Source: Siphonodentalium dalli
Lineage: Eukaryota > Mollusca > Scaphopoda > Gadilida > Siphonodentaliidae
NCBI GenBank assembly: GCA_032622095.1
Contig: CP136065.1
Coordinates: 111,703,195 to 111,767,194 of the forward strand
DNA: 64,000 nt
Reading direction: 5' to 3'
Below, in pieces: positions 40,948 through 52,378 of the stretch; position 1 is the stretch's first letter, and every line of letters begins with the position of its first letter. The notes below the pieces were generated by a model that was not told the origin of the DNA, made no database searches, and saw nothing but the letters and a program-made list of their open reading frames with translations. The translations under genes were made by a program, and so were the position numbers.

Positions 40948-41299
40948 ATATGCCCTTTTTGAAAAAAGGTCGTATTATGTTATCGTCCAGTCTGTCCGTC
41001 CGTCTGTCTGCCCGTCTGTCTGTCTGTCCGTTAACATTTTGGTTTCCGACCGATAACTCCAGTTTGGATATTTGATCTGAACCAAAGTTGGTATGTGTAT
41101 TTCCCAGCTAAAGATACAGGCCAAGTTCGAATATGGGTTCCATCCAGTTATTTTTACATGAGTTATGGCCATTTTTCGACTTAGAATTTGACCACATTTT
41201 GGCATAGAAATTAGGGGTATATCAGATTTTCTTCAAATGTAAGCTCAAAGTATCATCTTATTTTGCGATAGTACAATTCAAAATGGCTAAAGGGCATAT
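40948..41299. repeat. Interspersed repeat with short inverted ends
   Basis: Begins ATATGCCCTTT and ends AAAGGGCATAT, an 11-bp inverted pair. Near the left end is a GTCCGTCCGTCTGTCTG microsatellite, followed by a segment with stops in all frames. The layout resembles dispersed GTCTGTC-bearing repeats common in molluscan genomes; family assignment is inference. Confidence 0.5.
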
Positions 41300-43203
41300 T
41301 TTGCCACGCCCTAGCGATGCTCTTGTTCACAAACTAAATATAACTGAAATTAAAGATACCTAGTACTTAGTCTGTAATAATTATACTAAAAACACTTTGT
41401 AAAAGTATTTTGGATGTCCTAAACCAGCCACCGTACCGGTACATACATGAGTAAATAGCAGTATTTAATTATAGTCATGAACCACCATATTATGGCAAAT
41501 AGTTGTTACGTGTCTCTTTAATCTCTCCCAATCAGATCCACAACAATGGCATTCTGGTGTGTCCCATTTTCAACTATACAGCTCTTGGTCATTGTTTAAA
41601 CATTTCAGTCAATGATTATCATATCTTAATGCTAGCCATCACATCACATCACAACTGTAGATATTTGCAATAAAAGGGTGGATTTTAATAATCACCAATA
41701 ACTCTATAGTTAGAAATGTATCTGCTTATGCTTTGTAGCCCAACCATGTTGTCCAATTTTTGTAATTAACCAACCCCCTACACCCTCCACCCTCCCTTCC
41801 CCCATACACCCTCCCATTTTCCATGGGTGGTAGGTTGAGGTGTATGTGATAGATGACAGATTAGGGAATGAATGTAAGTTTACATTAATATAAAGGACCT
41901 ATTTCTACTACAATCTACTTTATTCTACAATCCACACCATTCTGCATTATGTGTGAATTTATAGGCATTTATTCATTTATTTCTGATACTTTGATTTAAC
42001 AAACATGCCAACATTAACCATTTCCATACTAAATAATTTATTATCTGAACATTTCCTATCAATTAATTAATGCTTCTTTTCATCATACTGTTGTCTTCTA
42101 ATTTATCCATTCAGTATAGAAAAAGTTTAGAAATTGTCAAAAGCATTTTACAACTTCGTACATAACAATTTATATTTCCATTGTATAACCACTATTTCAC
42201 ATATTAGACTGATAGCATTTTGTGTGAATGAAACTTCTGGAAGCAGTTTAGAGGAAATAAAAAAATCATCCTATTTAGATCATTTGGACATTCTGATTCT
42301 GATTAGAAGGGAAATTGGTGAATTTAAAAAAAATTCATTATTTTCAAGTTGACTGACTGCTTTCAAATGAGAGTACATCTCATTTCTCTGACTCAGTTTC
42401 TCAGAATGAGTGCAATTCCATATTTTATGATGAATTATTTGAAGAAAAAACTGGAGCATAATGAAGGGCTTTTTCACTGATAAAGTCATTTCCCCCACTA
42501 GGTTATACACTAAAAATGAATAATTTCTGTACCTCGATTAAGAAGAAAAATATATTCTCAAACAAATTGTCTGTTCCATTCTATGGACACAGATGTTAAG
42601 TAAGTGATGAAATGCCATTTTTAGTAAATTGATTTCTGCTTTTCTCTAATCCAGCTAAGTATAAGTTAAATTATGGCCCTATGAACTCGCCCCTTTTCTT
42701 TTCTAATATATATTTGAGGAAAGTTTGTGTGTCTGTGTGTGTCTGTGTGGCCGCGATGGACTCTAAAACGGCTAAACCGTTATTTAGAAGGGACAAAAAT
42801 ACATCAACATGACATTTTTTGAAACAAGTTAAGACTAATAGTTCACAGGGCCATAAGTTGATTTTTTTGAAAAAAAATGTTTAATTGCATTACAATTTTT
42901 TCAATTCAATCTATTATTATTAAATGGTTACAAGAAAACAAAGGCATATGGATTTATTCAGTTTATACATGGCCTCAAATATTGCACTTCATCACAGTTT
43001 TTGTCAGAGGTAATTTTTTACATTAGTAATTTTCTTCTTTATCTTTTGTTTTGTGTAGGCCTTATAATAAATATTGTGAGGAAATTACTAAAACAGTGAA
43101 AAACCCTTAAAATTTGCTCTAGTTTTGTAATAATTCACAATCAAATACAGAATTTGACTCATTCTGAGTAAATGAAGCTCCAAAATAAGGTAAACTCCCA
43201 TTT
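41300..43203. other. AT-rich stretch, no gene seen
   Basis: Non-coding as far as I can tell. A C-rich tract lies at about 41771-41822. Around 42710-42810 a segment with TGTGTGTCTGTGTG followed by GGACTCTAAAACGGCTAAACCG resembles the 3' tail of an RTE-type repeat. Small frames at 42134-42352 (+) and 42280-42510 (-) overlap each other and have no recognisable features. Confidence 0.5.
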
Positions 43204-43782
43204 TTGAAGGCACATACATGTAACTCAAAAAATCAAATCTGGGAATTGTTTTTTTGTTCTGGAAAGCAGAAAGTGACAGCTTTCCGGCTAAATCCTGAAA
43301 AAATACCCATAATTCTGCTGTGGTTATTACCCATACTTCTGCTGTGGTTGAGGAGTCAATTATTTAGGGCATTACTGTATATGCATCCTCAGATAATGGG
43401 TATAGATCCAACAGACCGTGAATTTAAGCTATCTGGAGAAGAGGAGCTGTATGTGGCTTATATGTTATATTACCCGCCCTGGTTGAAGAGAGTTGAAGAT
43501 TGCACCATATGGCAAGGGCCTCAAAAGAACAGATACGGGGTCTTAAATATAACAATCAGACACCATAATCTGCAGCTCTATGTGCATCGACTAGTTTACA
43601 TGATAATGATGGGGGACTATGACCTTGATGGCATGGAAATCAGCCATCTTTGCCATCAAAAACTTTGTATGTTCCCTGGGCATCTCTCATTAGAGGAATC
43701 TGGAACCAACTCAAGACGAAATGTCTGTCGTAGGAGGAAGCACTGTCAAGGTCATGGACAGTATGAAGATTGTATATTGTAA
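43204..43782 (+). CDS. His-Cys box (I-PpoI-like, His-Me finger) endonuclease-domain protein
   Basis: 192-residue frame whose C-terminal two thirds is a zinc-binding-loop homing-endonuclease domain. In frame numbering the signature SHLCHQKLC has the general-base His148, with zinc ligands Cys150, Cys155 and His160. Asn169 is the metal-binding Asn, and Cys175, Cys181, His184 and Cys190 form the second zinc site; Cys100 may complete the first. In I-PpoI the catalytic His98 and Asn119 are 21 residues apart, as here, and Cys100, Cys105, His110 and Cys125 fall at the same offsets. The first 60 residues come from a small tandem repeat and look non-coding. The true start may be ATG 43396 (Met65), just after a possible splice acceptor ending 43392, so this may be a last exon. 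Domain identity is strong; cleavage activity and biological role are unknown. Confidence 0.8.
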   Translation: MKAHTCNSKNQIWELFFCSGKQKVTAFRLNPEKIPIILLWLLPILLLWLRSQLFRALLYMHPQIMGIDPTDREFKLSGEEELYVAYMLYYPPWLKRVEDCTIWQGPQKNRYGVLNITIRHHNLQLYVHRLVYMIMMGDYDLDGMEISHLCHQKLCMFPGHLSLEESGTNSRRNVCRRRKHCQGHGQYEDCIL

Positions 43783-45000
43783 AGGTCAGTCCAGTCTCAA
43801 CAAAAACAAATTAAAGAAAAATATTTGTTTTTAAAAGTCATGATAAGTCCACAGATATAATATTGTTGTTCTGATAATCAGATTAGTTTTAAAAGTTTGA
43901 AAATACACATCTATGTGACATAGTGTGGACACCCTATGATTCTGCCCGATTTGTATGAGTTATGCAATTTACCATTTCATGTAAAATTTGCAATTCCAAC
44001 TAAAAATCATCAGTTGACTAATTTTGAAACTTTATCCCAAATTGAACTATTGCTGCATTTTTTACTAAAGATCTTCAGTGAAATATGCTAAGGCCTAAAA
44101 AAAAGACATTTCTTTCCACTAACCCGACCGACCCTACTTTAAACCCCCGACCCTAAACTTTTTATTGCCATTGAAATTTTAGTTTTTATTTAAATTGTTT
44201 TTTTTCCAATTTAGGTCCCAATTCATATCATAACAAGATGCAAAACATTTATATATTGACATAAGAAATTTAAGTTTACAAAAAGATTGGAATCATACTT
44301 TTGTAAAGTATGTTTGGCTTTATCTAGCTTTCATCTGTGAAATCTTCAAATAGTTTCAGTTCAGGTTTGTTATCATTTAGCCTTCAGACTTCAGTATTTC
44401 AATCAAATACAGTACAGGAACATTAACAATTTGATCGAATCAACCTGGTAAGTGGGATCTCATAATACCAAATGAAAAAAATTAACATAGAAATTAGTAC
44501 TATAAATAGTAATTACTAACTTAATAGATATTGTTTCTGTACTACATGTAGTATATTATGTATGTCTCACTTGAATTTTATAAAATACCCTATTATATGA
44601 ATTAGAGTGATAACAGTACTGGTAAGTCTCATTTCAAGCAGGATAAGCATAATCCATTGAACCAAAAGATATCTGCCAATAACGTGTAAGCATTTCCAAT
44701 CCATACATATGGGAAATATTAGGATTATCAAAGACTATATTAGTATATAGACTAGTATATATGTAAATATTAAAGCATATGTAAGATTGAATTTGGAGTT
44801 TCTAGTTCCTCTGTCATCTGGGCTAAGAAGTGCATAGTTTGGGTTATTGACAAGTATTATACAGTTATTTTTAAAGATACTGAAAAAAAAAAGTTAAGCC
44901 TGCCTGCCTACCTCTAATTTTGTTCAGCTCGTTAGCAGAAACAAACGTATTTTTTTATCGGCCTAACTCAGACAACCAAATGTTAAGAAAATATTAAGAA
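43783..45000. other. AT-rich stretch, no gene seen
   Basis: No coding frame or clear repeat structure; a short run with CCCGACCGACCCT near 44121 is the only GC-rich patch. Confidence 0.5.
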
Positions 45001-45140
45001 CTAGCTGGTGGTGGGGTATTTGTCCAGGCTATTTAGGGATTTCTTTGCCAGAAAAATGACTATATGAGCGTATATGAGCAAAGACACAGTCGCATGCGAA
45101 ATTGGACCCGATTTGACCTTGAATTGATCATGGAAATTCC
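45001..45140 (+). repeat. Partial RTE/SINE-like repeat copy
   Basis: Starts ACTAGCTGGTGG like the longer copy at 45351 and shares the ATTTGACCTTGAATTGA block, then stops. A truncated or decayed member of the same family. Confidence 0.5.
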
Positions 45141-45350
45141 TAATAATAATTAAGTATGAAGCATCAGTAAATGCATTAAGTAACATTAAATAAAAAAAGG
45201 TTGTCCTGAAATTACTGTTGATAGCAATGAGTAAGAGTTTAGAATATTCAATTAAAATTTTAATATTATAAAAACCATATAGATTTGAATGATACGACAC
45301 AGCCCAGCCACATGTATCAATCTGCAAGTTAAACTGAATAAATATATTTT

Positions 45351-45835
45351 ACTAGCTGGTGGACCCGACTTCGTCTGGGCTGTTTCCCCTCTGCTTTTCG
45401 GCGAAATTGCGTGATTTGACCTTGAATTGAAAAATTTGAAGTCAAGGTCAGAGTCACGAGTCACCTGTCCAAAACACTCAGTGGACAAAAGTAACCCTAT
45501 GTATCAAATTTCGTCGAAATCCCATCAAAATTCGTGAATTGACCCGATTTCAAGGGCACGTTGCACGGGCAAATTAATAGGCTTACGACACTCCCCATAC
45601 GAAAGTATCCCTGGACACTAATTTTCATTGAAATCCCGTGATACTCGGGCTTTTGACCTTGAAATGACCCGATGTCAAGGTCACATCGCACGGGCAAATT
45701 AATAGGACCATGCCACTCCCTGGCCGAAAGTACCCCCACATACCAAGTTTCATCGAAATCGGCTTGGCCGTTCTCGAGTCCATCGCGAACAGACAGACAG
45801 ACAGACACACAGATTTCCCAAAATATAAATAGATT
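45351..45835 (+). repeat. RTE/SINE-like interspersed repeat
   Basis: Begins ACTAGCTGGTGGACCCGACT and ends with GACAGACAGACAGACACACAGA, an AT-rich tail and AAATAGATTATG. Inside are about three imperfect 120-bp modules, each with TTGACC...GACCCGAT.TCAAGG.CAC, GCACGGGCAAATTAATAGG and AA.TTTC.TCGAAATC. The layout matches short retroelements with RTE-type ends known from marine invertebrates. Frames through it on either strand are not genes. Confidence 0.65.
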
Positions 45836-46033
45836 ATGTTCTGAACATCATCACCTCCATATGAGTGATGGCGTGATGGCAGTCAGCACACATAGGGACA
45901 CATTCTTTTGTTGTTCCCACCCACTAGTGCTACTATGTGTTACTCTGGTGCTACTCGGTGTTGATGTGTGAATGAAGAAAAACATAATTATTTTATTCAC
46001 ATATTTGACTTGGGTAAACAATTTAAAATGCAC

Positions 46034-46086
46034 GTGTCCATATTACCGGGGGGGGGGGGGGGGGTAATATCGCTTAATATGGACAC
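46034..46086. repeat. Hairpin carrying a G17 tract
   Basis: GTGTCCATATTA (46034-46045) pairs with TAATATGGACAC (46075-46086). The loop is CC, 17 consecutive G, then TAATATCGCT. The G run could form a quadruplex. Confidence 0.85.
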
Positions 46087-48274
46087 CTGTTTCATGAATA
46101 TATTCAATCTAGATCTGGAAATGCATTAAAAGTATAGTTCTCACTGTTATGGCCATGCAAGTACACACAAAACCAGGCAAACTGGGAATAAAATCAATCA
46201 ACATCAAATATTTCGACGTTTGACATTCGATATTCAAGAAATTGATATCTGATCATTATGAGGTTCGAGGGGGTGGGTTTTTTCACAAGCCAAAGAAATA
46301 GTAATTTAGGAGCATTAATTTGGATAATACGTCTTTGAAATGTTAACATTTATGATTTCATCTGTTTTAACTTTCATGACTAAATAATTTGATTTTAACA
46401 AAATGATTAGTAATAAATCTGAAGGTCCCAGTTATCCATGATCCCAGTTAGCCAAGGTCCCCAGTTACATGTAGCTGGCTACCATTGGGATTGGTGCAAA
46501 TTTGCTTCCTCGTCACCAAGCGTTACAGACCCCTACTGATGATGCCAATAACATTGTGTCTATTCTATGAACCTTTACTCATAAGTTAATTAGTTAATGA
46601 AATTTCTGCTTTTCGTGGTTATCTTTTAACATTTCAGTCTTTGACTACCTCCTCCTTGGTTTTTCATAAGCTTTGGACACCAAAATGTGTACCCCAAAAT
46701 ATGTTTCGTTTCCCTCCCTCCCTCCCTCCAATACACAATAATAAAAGGTGCCTAATATGTATATTATATTGCACAAATAACTTGATTGTATTGTATTGTC
46801 TTCACTCACACACATAGCAGAAAGGATCAGGTTTTCAATACAAAACCAGTCTATCACATGAAATTTGTCTATATTTCTAGTTCAAGGAATATCTGGTAAT
46901 TATATTTATCAGCCAAAATCAGTAGTTTAGAACATGGATAAAAAAAACTCAGAGTGACAACCATTACATTCCATTCAGATCTATTTTCCTGCTTAATATT
47001 ACTTTTCAAAACATTGAAATACTCACATACATGTCATTGATGTTTATTCCTATGTGTAAGAAAATATTAATTGAATCCTTATCCACATGATCCACATTAT
47101 GCGTACACATCTCTGATGCCAAAATGGAAATGAAGTCATTACCACAACCAAAAACTTACTTACATTCACACCTATACTCTCTCCACCAATCAGAGACCTA
47201 TGAACACTGGTACTTAACACCTGTGAATTCACCATTTTATAACACCTTAAAGCTTGGCTTCTGCACACCTGTTGATAGCTTGTACTAATTAAGACAGTTA
47301 ATTAACAGCTCACTTTTATATGCTCCTTTGTAACAAGTAATACCTTTGCCATTAATGCTCAAGTGTCATTATATTGAGAATTTGGTTAAAAAGAGGTAAG
47401 GATGGGTTATACTTACAGCTTATATGTTTTTTAATGATGAAATTTCCCGTTACATTAAATAAATATTGAACTTTTGAAATTCAAGAAGTAATAATATTAA
47501 TGCCTTTTGTAATTTTTTTGGGTTTTAATGTACAAATATTATAAAACCACCTTGTTGTTTTGTTCTTTAAACAATATTTATATTTTAACTCTCATTTTCA
47601 CTTTTAACTTCTAGCCTCCTGCGACCTTGTATTGATTCCAGATTCCTCTGAGCACATGCAGCTCTTCATCTTCAGATAAGGTTAGTGCAGATTTGCAATT
47701 TCAAGTACATATAGATATATGATTTTTATAAGTTATAGAGCAAAAAAGAAAGGGTTTAGGTTCTCAATTTAGCGGGCAATTTAATTGTTTTCTTCAAAAC
47801 AGTGAGGGAGGAAGGGAGGGATGGATGGAGGGAGGGAGGAATGAAAGGAAGGAAGTTTTTTCCTATGTCTAGTAATAACCAGAAAATGGGACTGTTCTGC
47901 AAATAAACTCATTATAATCTACACCCCCACCCAGACCAATTTCAACCGAAAACTAAAAAAAATAAACTTAATTTAAAAACAAAATAAATAATTATGTGAG
48001 CAAAGTGCACAGACAGACCCATGATACACAAACAGATGCTGTTGTACTACCTAAAAATGACAGGGATTGCCTAACATGATAGAATGCCCCTGAGTATGCA
48101 CTATTGTTATCTATATACTGATACCTCTCCATTCTATTAAATATGTGATCCTGAATTTCATCCAATTAGTTACAATTAGTCATTCTGTACACAATTACTA
48201 ATTGTAACAAGAGAGACTAGTCTTTCAATTAGGACAACCAATGTTATGGAATAATCTCCTATCAGATGTAGTTG
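46087..48274. other. No gene seen; simple repeats
   Basis: Contains a CCCT-rich tract at about 46714-46730 and a GGGA/GGAA-rich tract at about 47804-47853. I find no coding frame with recognisable features. Confidence 0.5.
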
Positions 48275-48439
48275 GTTTAAACAATATTTTATTTGAACAC
48301 TAAACAGAACAGAAATACAAACAAAAAATACATAACATATAATCTCAAATTGTTCAAAAGAGGATTGGGCAACAAGCTTGGGGGCTTTTGTTAAGTCCTA
48401 TCCTCAGAAAATAAATCTTACCCCAATTGATACCATTGG

Positions 48440-48447
48440 GGTATAGA
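48440..48447 (+). repeat. 8-bp target-site duplication (left) of hAT-type element
   Basis: GGTATAGA, repeated exactly at 48986-48993. Confidence 0.9.
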
Positions 48448-48985
48448 CAGGGTCCGCGCTGGACCAAAATTTACTTTTGCCAAATAATTTGCCAAATGAA
48501 AATATTTGTTGCCAAATTCTTTTAGAATTTGCCAAATGCTATCCCTGATGGTATAATTTTATGCAACATTGAGTCTTATTTTGTGGTTTATCATACAACA
48601 ATAAACCAATAACCGAACAAAACAATTGTAGAAGGGTTGCTTCATCAGAAAGGCGCATTACAAAAGGATTAGCTATGTAAACACCACCACCACCACACTA
48701 ATTACGTGTAATCCTTCACCCATCAATACTACTGCTATCGGATTATCTGCATCTTAATAAAGTAATAAAGGTGTTAACTTTACCTAGACCTACATAAAAC
48801 ACCACTAATAAAATTATATTGTGAGAGTTTCCTGAAATGAATGGTATTGATTGACCAATATTGTTCAACTTTCTTGAGGAATTAAAAAGTGACTTGCCAA
48901 AACTTTTGCCAAATGAAATTATTTTTTGCCAAATGTGAATTATTTTTGCCATTGGAAAATTTGGCAAGTGGCAGCGCGAACCCTG
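48448..48985. mobile_element. Non-autonomous hAT-type element
   Basis: 538 bp with ends CAGGGTCCGCGCTG and CAGCGCGAACCCTG (13 of 14 inverted positions match) between exact 8-bp duplications, the diagnostic hAT layout. Both subterminal regions carry several copies of TTTGCCAAAT, as expected for transposase-binding sites. No transposase; a small minus frame (48743-49009) runs out of the element and is not a gene. Confidence 0.88.
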
Positions 48986-49539
48986 GGTATAGACCCCAAT
49001 TGATACCATTGGGGTATAGCAGACGGGTTTTGTTCTGTATGGTCCGAATAATAAAGTTTATAGATGAAGGGATAGGAAAGAGAAAGGGAAAGGGAGTGCA
49101 GGTAGTAGTTGAAAAGGGGTAGATAAACTTACCATTAACATCAGGATAATATATGTCACGGAGAGTATTGTATCATGTTAAATTGATCACCATTTATTGT
49201 CACATTCCAATGAAGAATCTAAATTCAAAACAAATTTGATCACGCTACGACCCAATTGGAGAGAATTCGAAAAATAGCGGGTTATCAGAATTATTTCCAT
49301 TCCATTAATGAGCTGTTTAGTTAATGTATTTAATAAGTATTTAATAAGTGATGAAGTGTGTATGTACCATAACTAATTATTCAATTATAGAGGGCGAGGT
49401 GGTAGGGCTAAAACACGCGCAGTGACTATAATTTAAGACATTTACATATAGTTTATTAGTAACGCGCATGTTTGGGCTTAAACCACCTTACCCGTTAGTC
49501 AGAAACGCCCAGTACAGATAATGAACTTCTGTACAACAT

Positions 49540-50480
49540 CGAAAATTTTAATGTTCAAATCAGCGAGTTCAGGCAACCCATACAGAAGTACATCAGGTGA
49601 TATTCTAATTGGTGGCAAATCAGCTAACATTTCAGTTCTTGCTTGAGTATATAATGGACATTTCAAGAGAAAATGATATGCAGATTCAATTTCAATCGGG
49701 ACTCTTTAAGGTGATTTGTGACAAGGTCTTTGTTCAGGTTACTGCATCCCAATCTGATTCTAGTATGATAAACTTGAGCTTTACGAGAATAACTATGATA
49801 ATAAAATTTAGTAATCTTTGAACGACCAGTGTTAATGTTTCGTTTAAATTCTGTTAACGTTTCTGAAGACCTCACTGAGTCGGATAGGCTGTTCCAAGCA
49901 CGTGTGGCAGATGGTAGAAATGTATACATGTAGTAATTATTATTACTATCAGGCGGGTGGATGCTAGGGTGTCTAAAGTTGTAGCCAGTTGAGGAAGAAT
50001 CAGGTGGAATCATATTAGATAAGTAGGATGTAGCTCTGTTTTGTCATATTGTAAAACTGAACTAATTTATGCTTATGCCTGCGTTGTGAAAGCGGTTCCC
50101 AACCTGTTTCAAGTAATAATTTCCTGTCGCTAGCACTTCTGGTTGCCCCAGTGACAATTCACTCGTATACTTGGGGATATTATCCCATACAGGTGATGCA
50201 TACTCTAGGATAGGGCGAATAAATGAAAAATATATTGTTTCAAGAGACTTTCTGCTTAATCTAAATTTATGTCTTTTTACAAGGTTAACTCTCTTCCATG
50301 CCTTATCGATTATGCTACAGACGTGACTTTCCCCATGACCCAGAACTATCGAATGTGACACCAAGATGTTTGTGACTTCAGTTATTTCAGATCCATTCAT
50401 GAAGAGGGGCGGATGGTCTATGTTTGTTGCTTTCCTTGATACTACTATGGCTTCGGTCTGATGTAGTTGAAGCGAATTTA
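49540..50480 (-). pseudogene. CR1-like LINE reverse transcriptase, C-terminal remnant
   Basis: Reading on the minus strand from about 50480 down, three pieces follow the order of a LINE C-terminus: a segment with KAWKRVNLVKRHKFRL and FSFIRPILEYASPVWDN (50062-50400), then FLPSATRAWNSLSDSVRSSE and RLGCSNLNKDLVTNHL (49663-50013), then SAYHFLLKCPLY and LADLPPIRISPDVLLYGLPE (49540-49680). The frame changes between pieces and the Cys pair expected before SAYHF is deleted. The polymerase core is missing. Confidence 0.8.
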
Positions 50481-50582
50481 AGCCTGAGTGCCTTCAAATA
50501 TAGTCTAGACATTACTTCAATCCAAAAGAGCAGGAAAAAATATCATGTTCCAATAAGTAACTTTTCGCCACATTACACATAT

Positions 50583-50590
50583 ATGTTAGA
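50583..50590 (+). repeat. 8-bp target-site duplication (left) of second hAT-type element
   Basis: ATGTTAGA, repeated exactly at 51719-51726. Confidence 0.92.
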
Positions 50591-51718
50591 TAGGGTCCTG
50601 CGAATATTCGATATTCGAATCGAGATTCGATTCGAAAGTCAAATTCGATTCGAATTCGAGTCGAAATTGCCAACTCGAAATTTCGAATATACACTGATAG
50701 AAAAGTAGGCTGTTTATGGATAAGTACACATGTCGATCTTATATGGTTTTTTTGCCATATAATAGAGAACATGATGTATATATGCACCTTATAATTCTTA
50801 TTGTACGTCGCGATTATATTTATTAAATATAATAAGCAATTAGCCACTATAGGACGACTAAATACATCTGATTATAGCTTTGAACAAGGTAGCCAAACGC
50901 TCGGAGATCGCCGATGGTCCGACAACGCAGGTAAATTATAATACCTATGGGACAGAGCAACCTCTAGCGTTATCCGCCGTCTATCTGTCTCAGATTCTGC
51001 GTCATGTAATATAGCTGAGAATTTAAACAACATGGTATTGAAAACTGCATTTTGGCCGTATTTTCTTTTGGGGTTGACTTTCAGTTTCGGAGCATTCTTT
51101 GACAGTTGACAATATGTCCGTTATTCATGTTTATTTTAGACATGATAAGGGTGCAGGCAGGGACTTACACGTGTGATGGATGCAAAATGGTGTAGAAATC
51201 GCAAGCATCTGGGACAACGATCCATCTATGGAATCATCTGTCCAAGAAGCATCCATACAGCACTACACAAACAGGCTACCCTGCGACTGTTGTTGCATCT
51301 TCAAGTTTATAACAATGGGTGATTCCAAATGTCGATTTGAAATTTTGCATATACACATGTACATGCAAACAGTATAAATTTCGCGTGATTTTAGTTCCAA
51401 TAATCAGTTTAGTGGTTATATATTAATCGCCGTGACGGCCGCATGGACGTTTTAATCTGTTTTTTGTTCTCTCGACAATTATCATTAAGTTAATAGTATT
51501 GCAAACAATGGTTCATCGCCATATAAGTTATGATGGAACCTCGTCCATGTAGTTCATAAAACGTTTCACAAATCGACTAATCGTTGACAAAACATGCCCA
51601 TTTGAGAATGCAACACACAGATGTGATTCGATTCGATATTCGATTCGATATTCGATTCGATTTCCTGAACTCGATTCGATATTCGATTCGATAAAAATTT
51701 CTAATTCGCAGGACCCTA
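50591..51718. mobile_element. Non-autonomous hAT-type element with ATTCGA-rich ends
   Basis: 1128 bp. The left end TAGGGTCCTGCGAAT and right end ATTCGCAGGACCCTA are a perfect 15-bp inverted pair, flanked by the exact 8-bp duplication. Both subterminal zones are packed with ATTCGATTCGA motifs. The interior has no recognisable transposase; a 65-residue + frame at 51180-51377 shows nothing I recognise. Confidence 0.92.
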
Positions 51719-51726
51719 ATGTTAGA

Positions 51727-52378
51727 GCTCAATGTTTTGTCCAGTACATATCTAACATGTTGGTAAACACATTTATGTTATTCAGAATGATCAGAAAATG
51801 AGCACCATTTCACTCGTTAATATAATCTACAACAAGTGCCCAGTTTATAGTGGAATTTACAAAACAAGTTAGTAAATTAGGTGCCATGACAAACTTCAGT
51901 AACGCTGATTCACTTGTGTATGGTGAATGAATAAACATCCCATGTTACACCTACATGTATATTCAAGAGCGGTGATCCCAGTCTTATATCAAATTATCGA
52001 CCACCAATCGACCTCTAATCAACCTCTGTACCTTAAGGGGTTCACCAAATTACAATGAGAATTTACTATATATTAGATTAGATAGTGCAACTGTTTCAGG
52101 CAAAAAGTACGGAACGGAAAGAGTTATTTTATAATTGTTTTCAGTTTTTTAATCTGCTTTTCTCGGAGATCGTTTATTGTAAATGTCATCCCATTTAGTT
52201 TTCACTGACCACCTTGCTATGATATTCCAACATCACTGCACTGAATACTCAGTAATACTCAGTAACGCTGATATTTCCACATTTTCTCAGAAAATACAGA
52301 CCCCTAAAAATATGTATTGTATTAAATTGTGCATTGGTAGTTTAAATATTGACAAAAATGACCTATTGAGTCCGGAAT
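51727..52378. other. No gene seen
   Basis: AT-rich. An 87-residue + frame at 52183-52446 runs into the inverted repeat and lacks recognisable features. Confidence 0.5.

Larger units (their letters stand above)
48275..50520 (-). mobile_element. 3' fragment of a CR1-like non-LTR retrotransposon
   Basis: Minus strand. The upstream end holds RT C-terminal sequence; the downstream end is a 3' UTR with AATAAAAT near 48286-48295 and a probable 3' terminus at about 48275. A 3' UTR segment (about 48360-48412) with ACAAGC..GGGGGCTT is shared with the LINE at 57418-58760, so the two belong to one family. The 3' UTR is interrupted by the hAT-type element 48448-48985. No RT catalytic core remains, so the copy is 5'-truncated and dead. 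Confidence 0.75.

Noticed and set aside
45497-45971. Overlapping 60-103 residue frames on both strands
   Set aside because: They lie in the RTE/SINE-like repeat with its GACA microsatellite and read through non-coding modules.
48421-49019. Apparent 29-bp direct repeats around the hAT-type element taken as a long target duplication
   Set aside because: Only the 8 bp touching the ends are explained by insertion; the rest is a pre-existing tandem duplication in the LINE 3' UTR.
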